A stretch of 64,000 bases of DNA. It comes from Poecilobothrus nobilitatus. Taxonomy: Eukaryota > Arthropoda > Insecta > Diptera > Dolichopodidae. This document shows positions 48,099-60,161 of the stretch, one piece after another (the first letter of the stretch is position 1; the number at the start of each line of letters is the position of its first letter). The stretch covers positions 5,828,001 to 5,892,000 of the forward strand of contig OX352774.1 of assembly GCA_947095535.1 (NCBI GenBank), read 5' to 3'. Under the pieces are notes generated by a model. It saw only the letters and a program-made list of their open reading frames with translations. It was not told the DNA's origin and made no database searches. A program made the position numbers and the translations under genes.

Positions 48099-48110
48099 AT
48101 CCTTTATATA

Positions 48111-48519
48111 AATGGTATTGTTCGCGTCCCTGTTACACGAAAAGAATAGTTGGTAAATGGAATACTAATTTTTCATTTTATTCCTATAATCTACTCTTTC
48201 TCAAAAATTGTTATAGTTAGGAGTAAAAGAGAGTAGTTTACTTTGTAGCAGTAGTAAAATGAAAGCAAATATTATAGATTATTTCTGTATATATACATAT
48301 ATAGGTACCCTACCCTGTATATTATTCAGGTGTGAATCAACATTTTTTAGAGCTGGTTACAAAATCAGGATTTTTCTTCTACAAAATATCTAGATCCCAT
48401 AATAATCATATCACTGCAATGTGATACTTTATTAAATTGAGGCGAAATCAATCGTAAAGAAATTTAAAAAGAAAAATAATAATATAACTAAATCTATAGG
48501 GAGCGTGTCATATGCCGGA
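48111..48519. other. AT-rich stretch
   Basis: A short fragment at 48345-48380 (TAGAGCTGGTTACAAAATCAGG) belongs to the dispersed family described at 34095-34515. No gene. Confidence 0.5.
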
Positions 48520-48631
48520 ATTTCATTTGTCTGTATTTCATTCCAAATTAGGAGATATTTTAAAGTTGCATTCAAAAGCAGAGCTTTACGCTTTTTTCAG
48601 AATATTTATATAAAAATGTTTGTAAAAACAG

Positions 48632-48752
48632 GCAAATGAAATACAGGCAAATGAAATACAGGCAAATGAAATACAGGCAAATGAAATACAGACAAATGAA
48701 ATACAGACAAATGAAAATACAGGCAAATGAAATACAGTCAAAAGAAATACAG
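48632..48752 (+). repeat. 15-bp minisatellite, eight units
   Basis: Unit GCAAATGAAATACAG; six units are nearly identical, one has an extra A, and the last is changed. An inverted copy of one and a half units lies at 48520-48542, about 90 bases before it. The unit is a multiple of three, so frames stay open on both strands (repeating MKYRQ on plus, ISFAC-type on minus). These are not convincing proteins. Confidence 0.95.
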
Positions 48753-50129
48753 ACTTGTGATAGTAACCCAAATCTATATGATGTACAAATGCAAAGCAAA
48801 AAAAAAAAAAACATTTCAAATATAAAAAATAACCATAACCCTCGACATAAAAATCAAAATCATTTTAAACAATTTTCTTTTTTCTCCAAAAAAAAAATTA
48901 CGCGGTGTATAAATGTCAGACAGCCACGAATTACATAACGAAGTTAAAAAGACCAGCCCAATTTTAAAAGAACTAATCCGAAAGTCAAATCACTAATTTT
49001 CCTTTAATTTTAAATTTATTCACTAGAACCGCAGTTCCCTGTTTAAGAATACATACTATTTTAATATTAATTTTATGTTTTATGTTATTTCTAGGTACTT
49101 TTCATTTTTATTCAGATAAATATTTCAAAAAAATCATACAAGAAAACTCATTTTACTTACATATACATACATAAGTAACATTTACATACTTATATTTAAA
49201 AAAAAAATACTGTTATTCACATAACAACCATAACAATTCTCTAAAAACAAAAAAATGATAAATTAAAATAAAAAAATCAAAAACTTTTTCCGAAGTTAAA
49301 AATCAACGAAGCTTTTGTTTGCATCGTGACGTACGAAAAAAAAAAAAAAATTGCAGACGTGTCATGTCACGTTTATCATGTTTTTCATTTTCCTTTTTTT
49401 TATTACTTCAAAAATAACATTTTCAATTAATTCTAGTACTGAGTACATACTTATTTATTTCTATGTTTGGCTAAATTTGTTATATAATATGTAAATACAT
49501 ACAAACATATTAATAAATAAAAAAAACCAAAAGTATATTCTACGAATTTACTTATTTGTTACAGTTTAATTATGATAATTTTAACGAATTTTAAAAGAAA
49601 TACCTTTAAACTAATAAATATGTAAAATAATTTACATATTTTTTTTTTGTTCTTTAATAAATTTTTTTTGAATAAATAAAAAATATCCATCAATCTTTAG
49701 GATAAATAAAATATAGATACTATAATTATTTTGATTATATATGTATGTATACACTGAAGCATATAAAAACTACATTCGATCCCAATATGTATACCTTCGG
49801 TGGATACATGAAGTTCTTTCCCTAATATATTCGGTGTAATTGGTAGTGCAGAAATGCGCGCGTATTTTCTTGTTGTATACAGAACGTATAGAAAAAGAAA
49901 TAACGTGTCTTCACATGTGTAATTCATTTGGCTGCCGAGAAACCTTATTTTACATTTAATGATTATAAATTTAAGTAAAATAAAACTTAAATAATTAAAA
50001 ATAAGGTGAAAAATTCAACACATTTTATTGTTCCTTAATAAATGGGATCTGACATTGTATATATGTTGATAATTTGATATTTAGCTATATCATATGTCAA
50101 TTCATTCTAGTTCGGGCTTTATAATAAAC
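48753..50129. other. AT-rich region with no recognised gene
   Basis: Homopolymer runs. The 76-codon reverse frame at 49697-49927 has no family features. Confidence 0.6.
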
Positions 50130-50620
50130 TAAAGGTGAAGGCCCAATGCTTACTTTGCTTCCTTTACTTTGAATACTTTTTCACTTTTGTTGAATTTATT
50201 TTTTTTAAAATGGATTAAAAAAAAATTTTAGAAATTTTATATATAATAATTATTTTATATGAAATGTACAAATGTTTGTATTCAGTACCAAATAGGAGAA
50301 GATTTTGGGTTCGAGAGATTTATAGAAATCGTCAAATTTATGAATTGTACGAAATCACATTCCCAGCTATTTAAAATTTAAATTTTTCCCACCTATTGAA
50401 ATTTTTTTAATGTTTATGTAAACAAATTCAAATATCAAATGTCAAACTATTCAACGCAAAATACGGAATTGAAAATTCGTCAATTCGGTACTCTGCTTCG
50501 TTTGCTTACTTTGAATACTTTGTGCATTTGGCCAAGTACCATAAGAAATAATGTAATTCATTTCGGCTGTCAAAGTTTTCGAAGGAAGTAAAGAAAGTAA
50601 GCATTGGGCCATCATCTTTA
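50130..50620. mobile_element. 491-bp MITE with ~35-bp terminal inverted repeats
   Basis: The left end TAAAGGTGAAGGCCCAATGC, continuing TTACTTTGCTTCC, is inverted at 50584-50620 with few mismatches. The outer bases CTAAAG are also shared, so the duplicated target, if any, may be TA. The interior has a second copy of the sub-terminal part near 50496-50525 (CTGCTTCGTTTGCTTACTTTGAATAC). There is no open frame, so it is non-autonomous. The superfamily is uncertain. Confidence 0.78.
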
Positions 50621-51766
50621 GAGACAAATATTATTTTCTACGTTTGATATCGAATATAGAATTTGAAAATATAAAGAGAGAGGATAAATTTGAGTATTTA
50701 AAGATGAGATGATGAGTTATAATGGTTATTAACACTTGTCAGCAGTTCTTTCAAAACAAGATTATAAACCATTAAACAAAATTAACTACATTATAAACAA
50801 TAAAATAAATTTAAAACGCATAAAAAAAATACTTTAACTGTTAGGTACTCATTTTAATCACAAAAAAGAAAATTAAGAACATTTTTTGCCATAAGTTTTT
50901 GTTTAAATAAAAACTAAAAGTTTAACGATTTTTAATTCGCTTCAAAAAAAAAAAAAATCAAAATAAAGAAAGAAAAATACTAAAAATTTTTTAAATAATT
51001 TAAATATAGTGACAATCATTTTTAAAACCGACTTGTAAATGTATATGGGTATTTTATAAAATGACGAAATAAATTTTTATTTTTAAAGAAAAATAATCAA
51101 AAAAAAAAAACAAACTAAAAACACGATAAATCCACAGAAATAAAAACTTATTTATTTTATAAAAGATAAAATTTATTTTTTATTTCTTTTATTTGCACTT
51201 TTAAACGTTTTTTAAAACCACAGTATTTTCTTAAATAAGAAAATTTAGTTACAAATACATTTAAAAAAAAAAAAGTAAATGGAAAATTAAAATAAAATTT
51301 TACTTATAATAGTGTATAATATAATCTTCTAGAAAAAACATACATAAAACCACAAATATTGTTTTTTTTACTTAAAAAAACAAAAATACACAGATTGTAT
51401 GTTTTTTAATCCTTTTTTTTACCATACATAAGTTAGTAGATACTCTGATAATTGATTGATATATAAAAAATAAATAGTCTTGGTATGAAACATCTAAAAC
51501 ATATGAAGGAACCATAGATTAAGAATTTGATTTGATTTTTTCGTTTCGTTCGAATCATTTAAATAATTTAATCAAAAAATTAAAAACAAAATTCATTCAG
51601 TTTGCAATTAGGTCACAAACACGTGTGTCTCGATTCTCGAATACTTGTACATATATAGTGTTTTGAACATTGAATCTTTTTATGACAAATATAAGTAACA
51701 TAAGTATTATATTGAATATATACCATATTAATATATTATATAGCAATTACATATATACCATATTAA
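50621..51766. other. AT-rich region with no recognised gene
   Basis: Homopolymers and short palindromes only. Confidence 0.6.
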
Positions 51767-52379
51767 TGGTAAACAGACAATTGGGGCCATAGGACAACTA
51801 GGACCCTGCACAACTGAGCCGAACGGCTATTGGGCCCAGCGACACCTGGGTACATAACTTGCAGCGTTAATACGCTTTTTCCACAATATTTATACATATT
51901 TATACATATGTATATCTGAGTTAGGAGGAATTTGATTAGAGTTGGATTCGCAAGCAGGGTTATACACTTTTTCCAGAATATGTACAAGAATAACGTTTTG
52001 TAATATTACAGAATATGTAATATATTCTGGTATAATAAAATAAACAAAACTAAAATTGATTTTTGATAACTCGTATTTTTAAATACTTACATCTACATAT
52101 TTAAAAGTAAAAATGAAAAAAAAATGTAACAAAAAATTCAATTTGTTTTTTTTTGCCAAGATTTTGGTTTTCAAGATTTTATCGCAAAAAGATTAATATT
52201 TTAATGTTTAAGATATCAGGGATGACCTATAAATTCTATTATTAGTGACTCCAATTGCTTATGGCCCCAGTTGTCGTTTGGCCCAATTGTTAATGGCCCA
52301 GTTGCCGCTGGGCCCAATTTTCGTTGGGCCCAGTTGTCCAGGGTCCGAATTATCCTATGGTCCCAATTGGCAGGGAACT
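51767..52379. mobile_element. Inverted-repeat element whose arms are a 16-bp minisatellite
   Basis: The left arm (51776-51853) and right arm (52248-52377) are inverted copies of a GC-rich repeat of about 16 bp, CCARTTGYCGYTGGGC, with about five units on the left and eight on the right. Outermost segments CAATTGGGGCCATAGGA and TCCTATGGTCCCAATTG are complementary. CATATTAA flanks both ends (51759-51766 and 52380-52387), a possible 8-bp target duplication, though the sequence is AT-rich and could match by chance. The centre contains the GAGTTAGGAGGAATTTGATT fragment of the 34095 family. The frames at 51763-51987 and 52245-52448 run through the repeat and are not genes. Confidence 0.6.
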
Positions 52380-52387
52380 CATATTAA

Positions 52388-55300
52388 CATATTAAAAAAT
52401 TTTAATATATTGCCCAGAAATTTAAATTTAACTGTTGTCACTTATTAAAAATCTGCGGACATAAAATGAAATGGTATAAATATGTTCGTTAAAAACGAGT
52501 ACCTTAGCGACAGCGTTAGACGAAAAAAAAATTCACTTGTTTATTATTTCTAAAAAAAAAAACATACTATTTTTAACACAACAGAAATTTAGCTTTGTGA
52601 AAAAAAGATATTTTTATTTTTCTTAAACTGAATATTTACTTTAATAACACAAAATATAGATACAACATTCACTATTAAATAATGTACATATGAACATTTT
52701 TATTAAATTTTTCTTTAAAAAAATATCTAAAGATATACGAATGTCTATATTTACGCACAAGCCACTTGCATTAATAATGAACATATATAATTATTTTAAT
52801 TCACATCTTACATATTACTAGATAATAATGTTAAAATTCCTTTTTTAATTTGCATTTTATTATATGAATTTTAAATTGTACCCCATTTTTTAACCAATAT
52901 CATTTTCATTTTCATCCTCTAAATATATAGGGTGCCCCATAAAAAATTTTTATATTCTATTACAAAAATTCCTTGTAAAATTTCATATTACTTTTACTTG
53001 ATAAAAAAAAAACGTTTTTTAAAATTTATAGATTTAGATAAATAAATGTATACTATATAACGAGCAAATATTTAACATTAACAGACAATTTTAATTCATA
53101 TATACCTTATAACAATCTTGTATAGCTTAAGATATTTTAAAATGTAATAAGAACCATACAATATTAATTATTATTACTACACTATATAAAAAATTCTTAA
53201 AATAAAATGCATGAAGTAATAGATTTTAATTAGTAATTATGTCACATTATGTCAAAACTGTCATTTGTTCTTTTAAATATACGCTTATTGTAAGGACAGT
53301 CAAGATTTTGAAATCAGATATGAAAGAGTTGGAATAATTAAGTCTTTAAAATGCATATGTCTGCTTAAAATAAACTTTTGTCGAATTAATATAAAGTTAT
53401 TTTTTTTCCTTTGAAGCATGTGTTTGCCTATAACTTTAGGCGGAACACCTCACCCATTTTGAAGTAGCAGAGTGAAGGGCAATTGATAAAAAGAAAACAC
53501 AAAATTGTTAGATATTTAATTTACTATCATTTATTTCATTAAACTTACAACACATTCGATTTTCTGATGATTTTTAGAAGGGTTCTCTATTTCTAGTGAA
53601 TTAAAATCCTTTTCCTTATGTTTTAAAAATTTGCAAAATTTTTATTATTTTTTGTTATTGTGTTACAATTTGAATAATCATAAACCACATCTAAAATTTT
53701 CTCCGCTAAATGACCCATTATACAATTTGCAATTTTCCAAAAAGAACCTGCCCAGATTCATCTCCAATTTATCTGCCAATTAACTATCCTCTATCTTCCT
53801 ATTTCCTTAAACTGCTCTGCCTCTTAATTTTTGTATAATAGAATGCTTTACTAGAGTTTCGGTAACGCGTAAAAAAAAAGTTATAATTTTGAGATTTAAA
53901 GGTTTTTATTAACATCATCTTTTATCTAAAGCTGTAACCCCTGCTCATACATACAAAAATATATACATACATATTTACAATTTTTTTTATTTATCATTTA
54001 ATACATCTGATCGGATACAAAGATGTGACAAGAAATTGAAATTGGCATTAATTTGATTATAGGTAAGTAGTTGACACTGGCGACTTAACCATTTAAATAA
54101 AACAAAATAATATATGTATACATAATTATAAAAAATATATACATATATACGTACATGTATTAAAATTTATGTATACAAATATATATGTCAATATAATATA
54201 AAGTGATCAGGATCAAAGAAAAATAATATCAAGTTTTTTTTTCTTTTTCGTTTTTTTTTTATCTATCTTCTCTTTTACCCTAAATATCTAAAAATGTATA
54301 TTCATATAAAGCTATCTTTATCTTATTCATTCTTTTATGGTCGTGAAACATCAATCAGTCAATTTGAGTAAGATTTGATTATGTTAAAAGAAAATAAAAA
54401 GATAAAAAAAACTATAAATTTTTTAATGTAATAATTTTTTTTTTATTTAAGAAGAAAACCAATTAATTATTTTTGACATATTTAATTTTATACTTGATCT
54501 TAATAAAATATCAATATACATATTATTATATCTATATTTATTTATGCGTATAACTCATAGTATACATATATATATATATATATGATATAGATATAGATTA
54601 TTATCAATTAAAAAATAAATGAAAAATTAAATTGATCATATGTAACATGTGGAAGCATTTTAATCATTTTACATTGAACAATTTTGAAGAGTAATTACTG
54701 ATGACGGACTTGAATAACGATCGATGTTCGGATTCAGTTTATTAATAGTTAGGTTAGGATTTATATATAAAAAAATAATTATTTATTTACATTTTGTTTT
54801 TGTTTTATTTTTTTTGTTTTTGCATTTTTTAATGAAGTTGTTGACTTTTCAATTCAATCATTTTGAGATTAAATATTAATATAAAGTCCATTACATATTT
54901 TAATATGCAGATTAAAGGAGAGTTTTCATATCAAATCAAAATAAATGTGAATTTCTTTTTTGCTTTTGCCAAATCATTTTATAACATTTTTTTTTTTTTT
55001 TTTAAGTTTGTAAAGTTCAAATTATGTTCGGACACAAATAATTGTTATTATAAACATGTTAAAAATAAAGGAAATTTTTTTTTTGAAATGTTTACAACAA
55101 TGTTCTTAATTTTATTAATCAGTTTCATTCAACAATTTTTAAGATCAATCTGTCAACCACCGTGGACCGTTAAGGTTGATGTCAACTACCACTTTCCATC
55201 TGTCAAAATTCAGAAATTTTTGTAAAAGTCATTTCATGATATGATAGTTACCACATTATCATTTCTAAAAATAACATAAATACGAAATGTAGCGTTTACA

Positions 55301-55584
55301 TTTATTGAGATTTTGTATATGTAAACGTTTAGGCTCTGCATAACAAACCCTGTAAAGCCAAAAAAAAAATTTTTTCAAGATTTAAAAATGTATTATAACA
55401 ATTAGAAAGCACATATTTGCTGTGGTTTAATGGTTTTAACAGAATTAACGAAGACAATTTTTACGATTTACGACAACATGTTATAGGAATATAAAAATAA
55501 AATTATTTTTCTTTCAAATTTATTTTAATTTTTAATGGTATCTATATATTAAAAAAATATATCTTTTTTATCTTCTTCTTCATT
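52388..55584. other. AT-rich region with no recognised gene
   Basis: Short TA runs and T runs. The 120-codon frame at 54863-55225 is dominated by F, K, N and I and has no recognisable family. A GGGTGCCCCATAAAAAA stretch near 52930 looks like a lone transposon end. Confidence 0.5.
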
Positions 55585-56290
55585 ATAAGCGTTTAATTTT
55601 GCTTTCTTCATATCTTTATTGACTGCTCCAAGCTATATTGCTGATAGTCTCCCAGATCCTTTTCTTGATATTGGTATGTTAAGGCATTTTCGAACAGCAT
55701 GTTCTTTGTCTCTTTGACGATGTGAGGATACTAATCTTAATCTTGAATTTGTCCCTGAGATATTCGTTTTGCACTTCATATAGTTTGGTCACCCTGAAAA
55801 AAAGTACCACAACATTCTAATCTCCGCCACGTGTATTTTTTGTTCGTACTTCGCATTTCCTGCTCAACACTTCGTTCCACTCATTAGAGCTGGTATATCT
55901 GTAGTTTTATAGATTTTTCCGTTCAGTTCAACCGAAAACTTACTGTCACGATAGGATGTCGTTTACTAATTTCAACCAGCCAGCATTAAAAGGACTTGTA
56001 ACATTATCACCTACTTTTCCGATAAGTTGTTGTTATAATTGAACCAAGATATTTAAAAGTATTTATTATCACTTATCGTTATAGTATTGGTACATTTCTT
56101 ACTTTGATTAAATTTATTGGACCTATAAATAATTCTTTCGAAAATGATAAGTCATTCGTTTTATTTCGACTTATTTTTAGACCATTTTCTAAACTGTCAG
56201 TAGCCTACGAATTTACTTTTATTTGTCGTTGTGTTGAAGATTCTGCTATGAAAACAATATCATCAGGGTTCATATAACAAGATTTGAAAT
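55585..56290 (-). pseudogene. Degenerate LINE reverse transcriptase
   Basis: Read on the minus strand with several frame changes, it follows the second half of an endonuclease/reverse transcriptase ORF. First comes the palm motif as NPDDIVFIAESSTQRQIK (about 56240-56270, in place of FADD), then LENGLKINRNKTND, YFKYLGSII, a short WLKLVNDI block, LNGKIYKTTDIPALMSGTKC (about 55880-55930), KIHVAEIRMLW (55807-55838) and a final GRLSAI-LGAVNKDMKKAKL stretch. The order and motifs are those of LINEs whose tails read GKIYKT-IRPALLYG-ECW...VAEMRMLRW. Stops and shifts are many, so this is an old copy. No ends found. Confidence 0.78.
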
Positions 56291-57231
56291 TCTATTGGTA
56301 ATTTAAGATCTATTCTATGGAAAAAAAATTTTATTTTCAAATTCCTCTTTATTGATTAGATCGACATTTTTAAACAGGGTGTTGAACGTTCCCAATGCAA
56401 CATAACATTCGTTAATTTTGACTTTAACTGCCATAAAATTTTGTCGAAAACTACTATTTATATTCTTTATTATATATTATTTATTACTATATATCATATA
56501 TTATTTAACATAGAGGCATGTTAAAGAAATTCAAATTTTATGGAAAAGTTGAAGAGCAGAGGTAATATTGAATATATAATTTAATTATAGCAAATAATTC
56601 GAAAGAATTTCCCTAAATAACAAACTCACACTATATAAATAATTTTTTGACTTTTTTTAGCCACAATTTAGCCACAATGTATACAAATAAAAAAATTGTT
56701 ATTTACAGTGATAAATTACAGAATAAATTAAAATAATATTTAAAAAAAGATAAAATTAAAATATACAATAAATATAATTGTATATTATACGATTATATAT
56801 AAATACGATTAATCATAATGTTTAAACAAAGAATTAATTTTTCACAATATTTTTTTTTTTTAATTTTATTTTCATTTGTTATCAATTTATAACTGTAATA
56901 TGTTTATTCATGACATCGATAATAATTAACATAATTAACATAGTGTTCGATGTAAAAATACATAAAATTGATACAATGTTGGCTAAAATAAAAGATTTAA
57001 AACTAAAAATTTTGCGCGTATATTTATTATGTATGTTAAATTTACTGTTTTCGATCCTCCCGTCTAAAAGTGGTGCAAATGGAATTTTAAAATTAATAAA
57101 CTTAACTTAAACTTAAGCAAGAATGCACTTTAAATGAAAAAAAAAACCGTTATTTCAATTAATAAAAGCCGTCAGTTTTTACTTTTTCATTTTTACTTTA
57201 CAGTAATTTTAAATATATTTTTATATATTGC
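56291..57231. other. AT-rich region with no recognised gene
   Basis: Nothing supported. The 66-codon frame at 56910-57110 is low complexity. Confidence 0.55.
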
Positions 57232-57600
57232 ATGTGCAACTTGTAGTAAAATCAGAGCCATGTGGCCTTATTTGAGTTTGAAAAGATCGAAATGTATGTA
57301 TATACTTTCTCTCTCTAGACTTGAAATAAGACATTTGGTTGGTGTTATTACGGGCTATTATTTTTTAGATAGACATGCTAGAAGTTTTGGTATGCATCTG
57401 AATCTTAATAATAAATTTTATAGAGGAATTTATGCTATATAAAGCGTATAGCACTTCTTCTGCACATATCTCAGTCTGTCAAAAAAAGGCAGAAATATCT
57501 CGGTAGTTTAAGTTTCCAAGATTTAGATGAACTCTCTCATACTCTGAGCTTCTTCCGTCACAAAATTGTCATTGTGGTATAAATCTAGGAAAACTTAACA
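57232..57600 (+). pseudogene. LINE C-terminal tail (post-RNase H region)
   Basis: The frame to 57442 reads CSKIRAMWPYLSLKRSK, then ILSLSRLEIRHLVGVITGYY and FLDRHARSFGM. This matches the conserved block of insect LINEs usually written ...LSR..IR..VG.LTGH..L..HA..LG. After a frameshift near 57442, the next block reads VKKRQKYLGSLSFQDLDELS (about 57478-57537), equivalent to the R-x-x-x-LG-x-x-x-F-x-x-L-x-x-L tail also present at 18025-18180. The usual zinc-knuckle cysteines and histidine are lost in between. Dead copy, different from the one at 17900-18180. Confidence 0.75.
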
Positions 57601-59019
57601 CAAACTTTTATTAAATAGGTTCTCCTACGTTTTTAAAGGTGCAGTACGGAGGTACAGTCTAATGATTACTGACGCGTTATTTCAGTCTTCTTCAATAAAA
57701 ACAAAAAGAATTGATACCCTTACTAAAATCCACCAATCTTAGAACTCTATACATGTTTCCATTTGATTTGGATCGCTTTTAAAATTTAAATTTAAAATCA
57801 AAGCGAACCAATAATTATATTTTACTAATTACTTGACCAATAATTTTTATTTTACGCTCTTAAAAAAATTTTTCGATTTAAATTTTTACATATACATACA
57901 TACTTATAACATTAGTAAACTTTACTCTTCACTTACTTATAACTTGGAATTTGCGGTATTATAGTAATTTTATTATTATGTATTATTTTTTATCTCCACT
58001 ATACATTATTATTATATATACATTGTATTTATATGATTGTAACATTTAATTTTTTAATTGAAAAAAAAAAAGGAATTTTTTTTTTTGTTAAAAATAAAAT
58101 TTTAACAATAAAAACTTCATTATTTCTTTTTTTCATTTTTTTATTTTACAAAATTATTTATGTAAAATTATTTCATTTATATTTTACTTGACTGCATTAA
58201 TATCTTCCTTACTTTAATTAACGAAAAAAAAAGGATATAGTAAAATAATTATCAGTTGAAAATGAATATAAAATTATGTATTGATAAAAAACAAAAAAAA
58301 ATTATTCATAAATTTTATAATAAGTCAGTTAAAATTGAAAAAAAAAAAGAAAAAGTAAACAAAAACTCACAACAACATTAAAGTTCCACAAACATAAAAA
58401 AAAAAAAAAAAGATTGCAAATATTTTAAAAGAAAGAAACATAATAATGATAATAATAATAATATTTTAATAAGCTTTTAAATATAATAACAATATTTGTT
58501 ATATCAATTTTTAAAATTTATTAAGTTATCTGGATTGCCAGATCAATTGAATCATTCAGAAGTATTAATACATATATATATACCTAATAAATTTCTTTTT
58601 TTAATTTCATTTCTTAATCCGCTGATTCTAAAAAGGTACTAAGCTTTTGTTTTTTGTATCAGACATTTTATTATTACCATTGTCTATAAAGTTATAGGCT
58701 ATTGTACTATTTTTTTAAACTCCCAAAAAAGATTTTTCATGTACATCATCATTTATCCTCATTATGTCTAGATTTTGATGATATTTCTGAATTATTTTAT
58801 TTAGGTTAATAAAAAATTGTCTCATTACATTCTTTTCTCTCTTACATCTCATTATATTCTTTTCTCTTCCAAAGCTAAACAAGTATTTGGATAATACAAT
58901 GATTAGAGTGCTTTGATCACATCAAAATCCAATCCCAGTAAAATTTAAAAACTTTTTAACTGGTTTTAGCTATACCATTTATTATTTTCCTATATTGGAT
59001 AATCAATAATAAAATGCCT
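57601..59019. other. AT-rich region with no recognised gene
   Basis: A weak tRNA-like stretch at about 58895-58940 (GATTAGAGTGCTTTGATC...AATCCAATCCC) might be a decayed SINE head. Otherwise homopolymers. Confidence 0.45.
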
Positions 59020-59420
59020 TCTATAATTACCTCATGCAATAAGGTCTTAGATACTACTGCATGTTGTAACTGTTGTAACGGATATAAGTCACTGTTAACA
59101 AAATAGTAATAATAATAATAAGCGGATTCATTGTTTTCTTACAGTCCCACCCTCAATTCAATGTTTCCGCATCCATTTTCCTATCCCTATCCTTTGCTAT
59201 CCCTACTTCCTACCCAATATACTGCGTTAGCAGGTAAAGGTTTCATCCCATTATATTGGCTAAAGGGGGAGGTGGGTTTAGTCAGTAAGAATCTGACACT
59301 ACCAAGACGAAATTTTTGGTGTCTTTGGAAGATTCCCAAAAACAAAATCCCAAAAAACCAAATCGACAAAAAGAATATCATCAAAATCAAAATCACCAAA
59401 AAGAATAACGTTTTTTATGC
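59020..59420 (+). repeat. Dispersed repeat shared with 6725-6990
   Basis: The better preserved copy: TGCATGTTGTAACTGTTGTA, a TAATAATAATAATAA run, TTCTTACAGTCCCACCCTC, a pyrimidine-rich tract (CCTATCCCTATCC), TTAGCAGGTAAAGGTTTCAT, then GGGGGAGGTGGGTTTAGTC and GTCTTTGGAAGATTCCCAAA, ending in A/C-rich repeats (ATCAAAATCAAAATC). The layout suggests a retroposon 3' UTR. The 114-codon frame at 59131-59475 and its reverse shadow have no family signature. Confidence 0.62.
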
Positions 59421-60161
59421 ATTTAAAAATTTAAAAATTAACAATTACATTAACATATTTTCAATATATTTATAAACTTGAATTATGTTTTAATATTGAC
59501 ATCAGTAATGTGTTAATGCTTTTTTGGTGAATTTTATAAACCACTCTAAAACCCTTCCTAATTCAGAATATCTCATACCTATAAATATTCTGGAAGAAGC
59601 GAGTACTCTGTCTCTGAATCCAACTCTAACCCTCCTAATTATTATTTTTGCATACATATGTATTTCAAAACTAAGCAATTAAAATAATAGGGTGTGCCGC
59701 CCCCAAATCCATGAAAAACCAATTATTGAAACCTCAAATTGTAACCAACATTAAAATTCTTTCTATTTCCGAATCTCGAATGTGCATAATATGCAATCTC
59801 GCATAATTGATTATCTTCCATTTTTAAAAAAGAAAAATGAAAGACAAGACAATTCCATAAAAAAAAATGTATTTCTTGGAATTATATTAACTAAAATATC
59901 CGACAACACCAACACTTTTTTGTTTGGTTTTTCATACTTCAACAAATTTTACCATTTTTTAATATTTTTTTTTGTTTTATATTTGTATTAACATTTCATC
60001 ATTAATTTTTGTTTTGTATTTCATTTATTTTGTTTCATTTTGATAATTTCAGTTAAAATTTCCACTTTCATTATAACCATTTTTTTTTATAGCTTTAAGG
60101 CTCAACCGAAATAATTATATATTATATTTTAAAAGTATATACTGAATGCATTTAATAATAT
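59421..60161. other. AT-rich stretch with a dispersed repeat fragment
   Basis: 59560-59640, read on the minus strand, matches the family at 34095-34515 and 51915-51985 (TTAGGAGGGTTAGAGTTGGATTC, CTTCCAGAATAT). No gene. Confidence 0.5.

Larger units (their letters stand above)
45537..48110 (-). mobile_element. Tc1/mariner-superfamily transposon, interrupted by a LINE
   Basis: A perfect 24-bp terminal inverted repeat bounds the element at 45550-45573 and 48075-48098 (core TTCAAATTGAGTTTTCAAAA). The outer bases are less well matched and end near TA on each side. Without the nested LINE the element would be about 1.24 kb, the normal size for this superfamily. It holds one transposase pseudogene on the minus strand. 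Confidence 0.85.

Noticed and set aside
48572..48938. Frames with repeating MKYRQ (plus) and CISFACISFA (minus)
   Set aside because: A direct result of a 15-bp minisatellite; no independent sign of coding.
52927..52950. Transposon end AGGGTGCCCCATAAAAAA
   Set aside because: Resembles a Tc1/mariner-type terminus, but no inverted partner was found nearby.
54863..55225. 120-codon frame, plus strand
   Set aside because: F/N/K/I-rich, contains homopolymer-encoded runs and no recognisable domain; expected by chance in DNA this rich in A and T.
59131..59475. 114-codon frame, plus strand
   Set aside because: Lies in a dispersed repeat; the copy at 6725-6990 does not keep the frame.
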